Positions 1-7,500 of a stretch of DNA of 38,265 nucleotides are shown here, piece by piece (position 1 is the stretch's first letter; each line of letters opens with the position of its first letter). The position numbers were made by a program, and so were the translations under genes. The notes below the pieces were generated by a model, which had not been told where the DNA came from, searched no databases, and saw only the letters and a program-made list of their open reading frames with translations. The DNA is taken from positions 1-38,265 of the forward strand of contig SHWB01000016.1 in assembly GCA_009691025.1 (NCBI GenBank), given 5' to 3'. The stretch is from Alphaproteobacteria bacterium. Lineage in GTDB: Bacteria; Pseudomonadota; Alphaproteobacteria; UBA6615.

Positions 1-1169
1 GGCGGCGGATGGCGCTCGACGGCCGCGCCCAGCCATTCGTTGAGGCGCGCGGTTGGGATGCGCCGGTTCCAGGTCTCGAAGGCGCTGACGACGGCCGGCA
101 TCAACCGGTCGAGCCCGACCCCGGTCGCCGCCGACAGGGGCACGACGATCACGCCGCTGGACTGCGACAGCGAATCCGCCAGCCTTTCGCCGAGCAGCCG
201 GCGAGCCGCCGCGCGGTCAATCACCGCGTCCCATTTGTTGAGGACGATCACCAGCGCGCGGCCTTGCTCGACGACATGCCTGGCGATCGACAGATCCTGG
301 CGTTCCATCGGCTGCTGGGCATCGAGGACGAGGGCGACGACATGGGCGAAGCGGATGGCGCGCAGCGCATCGGCCGCCGCCATCTGTTCCAGCCGTTCCT
401 CGATGCGCGCGCGGCGACGCAGGCCGGCAGTATCGACCAGCAGGATATCGCGACCGGCGTGGTGCCAGCCGACCGAGACGGCATCGCGCGTGGTGCCAGC
501 GACGGGTCCGGTGACGACACGGTCCTCACCGAGCAGGGCGTTGAGCAGCGTCGATTTGCCGACGTTCGGACGGCCAACTATGGCGAGGCGCAGCGGCCCG
601 GAGACCTCCTCCAACCCGTCATCCGTCGGCTGCGCGGCCTCGCCGGCCGCAGCGGCGGCATCGGCGGCGTCGGCGGCATCGAGCATCGGCGCCAGCGCCT
701 CGTAGAGCAGGCCCATGCCCTCGCCATGTTCGGCGGAGACGGGCACCGGCGTGCCGAGGCCGAGCTGCCAGGCCTCGCCGACTCCGGCCGCCACGCCGCC
801 GCCCTCGGCCTTGTTGGCGACAAGAATCACCGGCACGCCCTGGCGGCGCAGCCACTGCGCGAAATGCTCGTCGAGCGGCACGATGCCGGCCCGCGCATCG
901 ACGACCATCAGCACCGCCGCGGCCCCGGCTACGGCACGCTCGGTCTGGCGGCGCGTGCGCGCGGCGAGGCTGTCGTCGAAGGCCTCTTCAAGCCCCGCCG
1001 TGTCGACGACCGTGAACTCGCGCCCGGCCAGCCGCCCACGCCCCTCGCGGCGGTCGCGCGTGACGCCGGGGGTATCGTCGACGATGGCTTCGCGCCGCCC
1101 GGTCAGGCGGTTGAACAGCGTCGACTTGCCGACGTTAGGCCGGCCGACTATGACGACGATGGCAGTCAT
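1..1169 (-). CDS. der: Ribosome-associated GTPase Der (EngA), 3' end cut by window edge
   Basis: Der is a tandem-GTPase factor needed for maturation of the 50S ribosomal subunit. The minus-strand translation starts MTAIVVIVGRPNVGKSTLFN and has two complete G domains. The first P-loop (GRPNVGKS) is near residue 9, followed by a DTPGVTRD switch, a DTAG motif and NKAE. An Asp/Ala-rich linker leads to a second GRPNVGKS, then TTRD, DTAGLRRR and NKWD. Duplicated P-loops are diagnostic of Der. The C-terminal KH-like domain begins (around NEWLGAAVERHPP) before the window ends, so the gene is partial only because of the edge. It lies 31 bases downstream of bamB on the same strand, which is a common alphaproteobacterial arrangement. 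The ATG at 1167-1169 is preceded by a weak GGCGGG element. Confidence 0.96.
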   Translation of the reverse strand, partial: MTAIVVIVGRPNVGKSTLFNRLTGRREAIVDDTPGVTRDRREGRGRLAGREFTVVDTAGLEEAFDDSLAARTRRQTERAVAGAAAVLMVVDARAGIVPLDEHFAQWLRRQGVPVILVANKAEGGGVAAGVGEAWQLGLGTPVPVSAEHGEGMGLLYEALAPMLDAADAADAAAAAGEAAQPTDDGLEEVSGPLRLAIVGRPNVGKSTLLNALLGEDRVVTGPVAGTTRDAVSVGWHHAGRDILLVDTAGLRRRARIEERLEQMAAADALRAIRFAHVVALVLDAQQPMERQDLSIARHVVEQGRALVIVLNKWDAVIDRAAARRLLGERLADSLSQSSGVIVVPLSAATGVGLDRLMPAVVSAFETWNRRIPTARLNEWLGAAVERHPP

Positions 1170-1200
1170 GCGATATCCCGCCGCCGTGCCGCTAAAGCGG

Positions 1201-2538
1201 TCAGCGGTAGACGACGAGGTAGGCGTCGTCGGTGAGGAAATAGAGGGCACCGTCGGCCACTGCCGGTGCCAGCGAAACGCCACCCGAAATGGACAGCTTG
1301 CCGATGATCTCGCCGCTATAGGGCGACAATGCGACGGCCTCGCCATGGCTGCCGGTGACGACGAGGCGGTCGCCGGCGAGGACTGGACCAGACCACTGGA
1401 TGCGGCCCTCCTTGTCCCCGGGATCCTCGTAGAGGCCGAGCGAGGTAAGCCAGCGGATGCGCCCGTCGCGCGCCGTTATGCAGGCGACATCGCCGTCCGT
1501 CGACAGGACGTAGAGGAAGTCGCCGGCGATCCAGGGCTGGTTCTCGCCGCCGATCGCCGCTTCCCAGAGCCGCCGCCCTGTCGGCATTTCGATGGCGACG
1601 GTGCGGCCGGAATGGCTGACGGCGTAGACACGACCGCGATCGATCACCGGCCGGCCTAGGATGTCGGCCATGGCGGAGACGGCGTCGACGCGGCGGATAG
1701 CGGCGAGGTTGTCCGACCAGAGCTGGCGGCCGTTCTCGGCCCGCAGGGCGAACAGCTCGCCAGAGGAATAGGCGACGACGACGATGTCGCCATCGACGGC
1801 CGGGCTCGCGCTGCCGAGCAGTCCGGCGGTCTCCTCGATGCCGGTATGCTGCCACAGCACCTGGCCGGTATTCGCGTCGAGCGCGAAAAGCTGGTTGTCG
1901 CGGGTGACGGCATAGACGCGGCCGTTGAACGCCGTCGGCGCCGCGCGCACCGGCGCCGACACGTTCTGGCGCCATTGCACGGCGCCGGTCGCCGGATCGA
2001 GGGCCATCACCTGGGCAAAACCGGCGGCCACGAACAGCCGGCCGGCATCCCAGGCCACCCCGCCGCCCCAATTGCCGTCGGACTCGTTTTTGGGCTCGAT
2101 ATCCACCGACCACAGGCGCGTGCCTTTGACGGCATCCCAGGCCGAGACCGCCGCGCCGGCATCCTTCACGTAGATGCGTCCGTCGACGACGACCGGCCCG
2201 GACAGGATCGGCTCCTTTTTGGACGACGCGTCGCCGGCATCCGACGACCAGGCCCGGGCCGGCGCGGCGGCGAGGGCGAGGTGGTGCATGGCGTGGTTGG
2301 CGGCACCGCCCTGCTGTGGCCAGGCGAGGTTCTCGATCGGCCTCGGCAGGCGCACCGCCAGTTCGGCCAGGCGCGGATCGGCCGTGGCGCGGTCGCCAGT
2401 GAGCAGCACCGGGATGCGCTCGCCGGCCAGGCGCGGCGGCTTGGAACTGGCGAAGATACCGCAGGCGCCAGTCGCAAGAACGAGCAGGGCCGCGAGCGCG
2501 GCGCGGGCGGCAAGGGGAACGGTAAGGTGCTCGGTCAT
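1201..2538 (-). CDS. bamB: Outer membrane protein assembly factor BamB (PQQ-type beta-propeller lipoprotein)
   Basis: This is a 445-residue predicted outer-membrane lipoprotein of the BAM complex. The N-terminus has a hydrophobic segment ending in an approximate lipobox, with the putative lipidated Cys at residue 26 (ATGAC). The rest is a string of PQQ-like propeller blades, recognisable from repeated signatures such as LWSVD, VQWRQN, VLWQHTG, QLWSDN, RLWEAA and RIRWLTS, each preceded by an AxDxxTG-type turn. No PQQ-enzyme catalytic residues are apparent, as expected for BamB. It sits between a YfgM-like TPR gene (9 bases upstream) and der (31 bases downstream), which supports the call. The alternative, a generic PQQ-repeat protein, is less likely given the lipobox and this gene order. 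Confidence 0.9.
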   Translation of the reverse strand: MTEHLTVPLAARAALAALLVLATGACGIFASSKPPRLAGERIPVLLTGDRATADPRLAELAVRLPRPIENLAWPQQGGAANHAMHHLALAAAPARAWSSDAGDASSKKEPILSGPVVVDGRIYVKDAGAAVSAWDAVKGTRLWSVDIEPKNESDGNWGGGVAWDAGRLFVAAGFAQVMALDPATGAVQWRQNVSAPVRAAPTAFNGRVYAVTRDNQLFALDANTGQVLWQHTGIEETAGLLGSASPAVDGDIVVVAYSSGELFALRAENGRQLWSDNLAAIRRVDAVSAMADILGRPVIDRGRVYAVSHSGRTVAIEMPTGRRLWEAAIGGENQPWIAGDFLYVLSTDGDVACITARDGRIRWLTSLGLYEDPGDKEGRIQWSGPVLAGDRLVVTGSHGEAVALSPYSGEIIGKLSISGGVSLAPAVADGALYFLTDDAYLVVYR

Positions 2539-2547
2539 GGCCCGCCC

Positions 2548-3198
2548 TCAGCCGGCCAGCGCGGCGGCCATGCGCGCGGCCCGCCCACGCAGCCCCTGCG
2601 GTGTTGCCGGATCGTCGACAAGCGACTGGTACAACTGGCGCGCCGCCGCACGGTCGTCCTGGCGCAGGGCCGCCAGCGCCGAGATCTCGAGCGCGGTGAA
2701 ACGCCACGGGTTGGCATCCGCCGTCAGTGGCGCGACGCGCGCGCGCACCGCCGTCGGATCCTGCGTTTCGAGCCCGTGCAGCGCCGCCAGCAGGTTGGCG
2801 AGGTCGCGGTAGAGTTGCGGAATGCCGCCATCGGCCGCGAGCGCATCGAGCGTCGCCACCGCCTTCGCGGCATCGCCGCCGGCGGCATGCAGGGACGCCT
2901 CGCGCAGCCGCGCCAGCATGGCGTAGCCCGTGCCGCCATCGGCGGCGAGCGCCTCGAACGCGGTCAACGCCTCGGCGGTGTCGCCATCGGTGGCCCGGCG
3001 GTCCGCGGCGTCGAAGCGGGCGCTGTCGGCGGCGCGCTGCTCCGCCTGCCAGTCGCGCCAGGCGACGGTCCCGGCGGTGGCGACGACGGCAAATGCCGCC
3101 GCGGCCATGACCCAGCGGCCCCAGCGCCGCCAGATTTTGCGGTAGCGGTCTTGGCGAAGATCTTCGTCGACTTCGCGGAAAATCAGATCGTCGGACAA
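2548..3198 (-). CDS. YfgM-like membrane-anchored TPR protein
   Basis: This is a 216-residue protein with an N-terminal charged stretch (about residues 4-30, FREVDEDLRQDRYRKIW), one transmembrane helix (about 31-48) and an Ala-rich helical TPR-like region. That is the architecture of the YfgM/DUF2133-type family, proposed to act with periplasmic chaperones at the Sec translocon. I chose the TTG at 3196-3198 because a GGGAG lies seven bases upstream and because the family usually starts just before the FREVDEDLRQ motif. A longer frame opening at 3228 adds ten residues (MAPRAGGSIP) with no clear ribosome site. The gene is followed by bamB and der, probably in one transcript. The family call is good; the molecular role is inferred from the family. 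Confidence 0.8.
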   Translation of the reverse strand: MSDDLIFREVDEDLRQDRYRKIWRRWGRWVMAAAAFAVVATAGTVAWRDWQAEQRAADSARFDAADRRATDGDTAEALTAFEALAADGGTGYAMLARLREASLHAAGGDAAKAVATLDALAADGGIPQLYRDLANLLAALHGLETQDPTAVRARVAPLTADANPWRFTALEISALAALRQDDRAAARQLYQSLVDDPATPQGLRGRAARMAAALAG

Positions 3199-3367
3199 AG
3201 GGATGCTCCCGCCGGCACGAGGCGCCAAAGGCGGGCCAACTTAGCCTCGCACCGGTGCCCCGCCAAGCGCCGCGGGCCCGGCCCACCCGGTCGGGTGCAA
3301 CCTTTCGGTAAGGCGCCGGCTCTATCCTTGCGCCGGGCGGACCGTATCGCCCGGGAGGGTCAGCGGC

Positions 3368-3724
3368 ATGAATTGGCGATCCGAGGTTGCAGGGCCCCGC
3401 CGGCGACGGGCCACACCGCTTCTGCTACTGGCCGTGGCGCTGGGGCTGGTCGGCTGCGCCGAGGCGGCGACGATGGTGGCCATGAACGCCGCCAACGCGG
3501 TCGCCTATGACGGCAGCGGGCAGACGCTCGGCGACCGGTTGATGTCGCGGACGACCGATCGGGAGTGGAGCATGGAGGCCTTCCGCGCCGGCCAGCCCTG
3601 GTGCCGGCCGAAGGCCATGGCGGCGGCCGGGGAGCCCCCAGTCTGCTACCGCTCGATCGGCCGCGTCACCTGCTACGCCGCGCCCAACCTCAACGAGATC
3701 GCCTCCAGCCGCATGCCGGACTGA
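3368..3724 (+). CDS. Small predicted lipoprotein, unknown function
   Basis: This is a 118-residue protein with a basic N-terminus (RRRR at 11-14), a hydrophobic helix and a canonical lipobox LVGC, which predicts lipidation at Cys30. After the Cys it has an Ala/Asn-rich stretch, then a short domain with three further Cys residues, one near WCRPK and two in the C-terminal third (VCYRS and VTCYAAP). These could form a disulfide in the periplasm. It is divergent from the YfgM-bamB-der group across 169 bases that probably hold both promoters. I do not recognise the family. The ATG at 3368 follows GGGAGGGTC, a good ribosome site. Confidence 0.75.
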   Translation: MNWRSEVAGPRRRRATPLLLLAVALGLVGCAEAATMVAMNAANAVAYDGSGQTLGDRLMSRTTDREWSMEAFRAGQPWCRPKAMAAAGEPPVCYRSIGRVTCYAAPNLNEIASSRMPD

Positions 3725-3830
3725 GCCCGCCGCCGGCTGGACTTGCCCGACGAAATCGGGAAAGATTGCCGGCGTGACGGGTCGATGACCGGCGGTACCG
3801 GTCGCTCTGGTGCGGAGTACGCTCGCCGCG

Positions 3831-4169
3831 ATGGCTTCGGTTCATCGACTCGACAGGCCCCATGCGGCCCCCGGGCGCGTTACCTTCAGCAGGGCCGAAC
3901 TGCGCATCCTCCTCGACGAATACAGCCGGCGCGTCGCCGCCGGCGAATGGCGCGATTACGCCATCGACTACCGGCCGGACCGGGCCGCCTTCTCGATGTT
4001 CCGCCATACGGCCGAATGCCCGCTCTATACCGTCGAGAAGATCATCGGCCGGGATGCCAAGGCGATGTGGCGCCTGCTGCGCGGCCGAGAGCGGCTGCGC
4101 CAGGGCCGCAACCTGCCCGACATCCTAACCGCCATAGAGCGCCGGCCGCGGCTCGTCACCCTGTTCTGA
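3831..4169 (+). CDS. DUF2794 family protein
   Basis: This is a 112-residue cytosolic protein matching the alphaproteobacterial DUF2794 family as I know it: a FSRAELRILLDEYSRRVAAG helix, a WRDYAIDY strand, FSMFRHTAECPLYTVEK, and a basic C-terminus ending near RPRLVTLF. The function of the family is unknown. I took the ATG at 3831 (MASVHRLDR). A GTG at 3810 in the same frame would add seven residues and cannot be excluded. No membrane segment or signal is visible. It is followed by the leader region of the accessory operon at 4484-14565 and is probably not part of it. Confidence 0.8.
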   Translation: MASVHRLDRPHAAPGRVTFSRAELRILLDEYSRRVAAGEWRDYAIDYRPDRAAFSMFRHTAECPLYTVEKIIGRDAKAMWRLLRGRERLRQGRNLPDILTAIERRPRLVTLF

Positions 4170-4255
4170 CACCTGCGCCGAACGGGCGCCGAGCGCGCCC
4201 CACCGGCCTGCGCCCGAGCGCCCTGACCCGCGCCGCATCCGCGCCAAGGCTTCCA

Positions 4256-4281
4256 GGAACTATCCCACGGGCTTCCGCGTT
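4256..4281 (+). promoter_or_regulatory. Candidate EcfG-type (general stress response) promoter
   Basis: GGAAC at 4256-4260 is followed after exactly 17 bases by CGTT at 4278-4281. This is the -35/-10 pattern reported for alphaproteobacterial EcfG sigma factors (GGAAC, 16-17 bases, CGTT). It lies 85 bases before a strong Shine-Dalgarno start at 4366 and about 200 bases before the TPR gene, in the 4170-4483 gap. By a simple random-base estimate, a nine-base pattern with two allowed spacings is expected about 0.6 times in a window this size on both strands. The placement at the head of an operon is therefore the main argument. Confidence 0.4.
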
Positions 4282-4333
4282 GCGGCAGGCGAAACGTCGT
4301 CCAGGCGACCATGGTCGACGGCCCTTGCGCGGA

Positions 4334-4361
4334 GCGTTTCCGCGCCCCCGGGAGGAAACGC
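4334..4361 (+). promoter_or_regulatory. Hairpin overlapping a strong Shine-Dalgarno sequence
   Basis: GCGTTTCC at 4334-4341 is a perfect reverse complement of GGAAACGC at 4354-4361, with a 12-base loop. The downstream arm includes the end of the GGGAGG ribosome site (4350-4355) that precedes the ATG at 4366. Folding could partly hide this site, so a translational switch in the leader of the accessory operon is conceivable. Only the complementarity is observed. Confidence 0.35.
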
Positions 4362-4365
4362 CCCG

Positions 4366-4500
4366 ATGAAGAAAAAGATCGCGGCCTCGGTTCTCTTGCT
4401 GGCCATGGCGACCGTTGCAATGTATCACGTCTGTGGGGCCGATCGGTGCGTTTGCCTCGGATCGAGCTGGTTGGAGGCGTATAATGCCGTGGGTTTCGCG
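4366..4500 (+). other. Possible small exported-peptide start upstream of the TPR gene (uncertain)
   Basis: An ATG at 4366 sits behind GGGAGGAAACG, the best ribosome site in this region, and encodes MKKKIAASVLLLAMATVAMYH, a textbook signal-peptide-like beginning. A Cys-rich stretch follows (VCGADRCVC). The frame does not stop soon: it stays open to 5523 but runs out of frame through the TPR gene, where it is clearly a GC-rich shadow. It may be a real short leader or peptide whose end was lost, a frameshifted remnant of an older start of the TPR gene, or a coincidence. The end coordinate given marks only the part that looks protein-like. Confidence 0.2.
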
Positions 4501-7500
4501 ACTTCTACTTGCGCTCGTATTCGTCGCATTCATGGCCGCGCCGGGTACGGCAGCGTCCCTCAACGACGCCAAGGCCAAGTTTGCCGCCAAGCACTATGTG
4601 GCGGCGCGGGCGGCCTACGCCGAGGTGCTGCTGCCGGCTCTCACGGACGACACGGCCCGGCCGGCGAAGGATCTGCCCGAAGCGCGGCTGAAGGAGGCAC
4701 TTGGCCAGTACGGCTGGACGCTGTTCCTGCTCGACGAGTACGCCGCCTCGCGCGATGTGTTCGCCCGGTTCGCCCGGTTCGATCCGAAGAACTTCGAGGC
4801 CCGGCTCGGCCTCGCCTGGAACGCGATAAAGCTCGGCGCCTACGACGAGGCCGAAGGACTGCTGACGAAGGCCGACGACCTCGCGAGCCGCCGCGAGCGG
4901 CCCGCAGTCGACGATGCGCGCGGCTGGCTGGCCGTCAAGCGCGGCGACTACAAGGCGGCCAGGGGCAGTTTCAAACGCGAGGAAGCGCGCCAGTACGAGG
5001 AGTACGGCGGCTTCTACATCGCCGACTCGCAGGTCGGCCTCGGCTGGGTGGCGATCTTCCAGAACGACTGGGACGCCGCCGCGAACCTTTTCCGCGAGGG
5101 TCTGCAGCGCGACGGCAACTGCCTGTTCTGCCGCGACGGTCTTGCGCGCGTCCGGCTGCAGGCGAGCAAGCCACGCGACGCCCTTGCCGAGGCCGTGCAC
5201 GGTGCCAGACTGACGCGCCACAACTACGGCCTCGTCACGCTGGTCGACCAGATCCTGCTGGCGATCGGCGACGTGAAGGTGAGCATCGAGACGTACCGGG
5301 ACCTCGCGGCCGCCCACGAGGGCGATGCCGTGTGGGAAGTCCGTCACGCCAACGCGCTGGTCGCAGCCGGCAAGGCCGAGGATGGCCGCAAGCTGCTGAC
5401 GGCGCTGGTCGGCCGGGAGCCCGACAATGCACTGGCGCGCGCGGCGCTGCGCAATCTCAAGTTCGCCGAGCGCGCCATTGTGTCCGGTGGCTGGGAACTC
5501 TATGCACGCGGCGACTACGCTAGGGCGCTCGACTCCTGCACCACCCGCCGCGACGAGGCGAAGGGCCGGGGCAGCGCCGCCGCCGAGGACTGCCGCGGCT
5601 GGGCACTGGTCGCCCTCAACCGGCCGCGCGAGGCGGCGGAGGCCTTCAAGGCCGCGCTCGCAATCGACCGCGACTTCTTCTACGCCGAAACCGGCCTCAC
5701 CACGGCGCGCCAGGCGCAGCTCGGCGCCTACAACGCCGCCTGGGCGCAGCTCGATGCCGGCCGCCACGACGAGGCCGCGAAGGCATTCGCCGCCGCGCGT
5801 GCGGGCGTCGACGCCGACCTGCAGTGGCTGGTTGATGACGGACTTGCCTGGGTCGAGTCCTACAGGGGCAACCGGGCGGCGGCGCGCATGGCGTTCGAGA
5901 GCATCGTCGCGGCCAATCCCGACGCCTACCTGTCGCAGCGCGGCCTCGGTCTCATCGCCCTCGACGAGGGTCAGCACCAGCGCGCCGTCGAGTTCCTGAC
6001 GAAGTCTTTCGAACGCTCGCCGAACCAGGCGATCGCGTCCTACACGGGGCCGGCCATGCGGCTGGTCGAGGCCGGCCGACACGCCGAGGCGAAGGGGGTG
6101 CTCGATCTGGCCGAACGCGCATGGCCGCTGTCGGCGGACGTGCAGTTCCTCGCGGCGCGTGCCTACAAGGGCCTCGGCGACGAGCGGCAGGCCAGCGAGA
6201 AGGCCATGGCCGCGGTGACGCTCGCGCCGGCCTATGTCGACCCGGCGTTCGACGGGCTCGGCCTGTCGGCCGGCCTCGCCCGCGACGCCTATCTCGCGCT
6301 CGGCTGGGGCCTCTACTACGCCGGCATGTCCGACGCGGCGCGCAACCGCATCCGTCAATACTTCGCCGCCGGCGGCTCGGATCGCAGCGGCCATCTCGGC
6401 CTCGGCTGGACAGAGCTGACGATGGGCGACGCCAAGGCGGCGGAGGTAGCCTTCCGCAAGGCGCTCGCCGCGCGGGAAGACGCCGATGCGCTGGCCGGCG
6501 TGGGCTGGGCCCGGCTTGGCCAGGACGACCCGGCGGCCGCCGAGTCGTCGTTCCGCAGGGCTCTCGGACTCATTGCCGGGCACATTTCGGCGGGCGCGGG
6601 CATCGCCGCCGTCAAGTTCCGCCTCACCGCCATCGTGAAGGACGGCTGGGAGCGCTACTACCGTGGCGCCTATGCCGAGGCGCTGGTTGCCTGCGAGGCG
6701 AAGCGCGACGCCGCGCGCAGCGCGCGCAACCCGGCGGCCGAGGACTGCCGCGGCTGGTCGCTGCTCGCGCTTGGCCGGCCGGAGGAGGCCGAGAAGGCAT
6801 TCGCCGCGGCCCTCGCCATCGATCCGGCGTTCTTCTACTCCGAAAGCGGCCGCATCGCCGCCAAGCGCGCCGGTCTCGTGACCTACGACGAGGCGTGGAG
6901 CCTCGCCATGCTGGGGCGCCACGACGAGGCGAAGGCGAAGTTCGAGCGCGCGCGGGTCGGCCTCGGCCAGGAGTTCCTCTGGCTGATCGACGACGGCCTC
7001 GCCTGGCTCGATTACTATCGCGGCAATCACGACGCCGCGAAGCGCGCCTTCGAGCGGATCGTCGCGGCGAACTCGCAGGCGTACCTGTCGCGCAAGGGCC
7101 TCGGCTACGTCGCCGTCGCCCAGAAGGACTGGCGCAAGGCGGCGGACGAACTCACCCGCTCCTACACCGTGGCGCCTTACCAGCCGGTCGCTGCATACAC
7201 AGAGCCGGCGTTCGCGATGATCGAGGCCGGGCGCCACGAAGAGGCGCGCGGCATCCTCGACGGCGCGGCGAAGGTCTGGCCGCTGTCGGCCGACGTGCAG
7301 ATTCTGCTCGCACGCGCCCAGAAGGGCCTGCGCAACGAGGACGCGGCGGCCGCGCACGCCATCGCCGCCGCACGGCTCGCCCCCGCCTACATCGACCCCG
7401 CGTTCGACGGCATCGGCCTGCCGGCCGCGAAGGTGCGGGACGGACTGCTCGCCCTCGGCTGGGGCCTCTACTACGCCGGCCGCGGCGGCGAGGCGATCAG

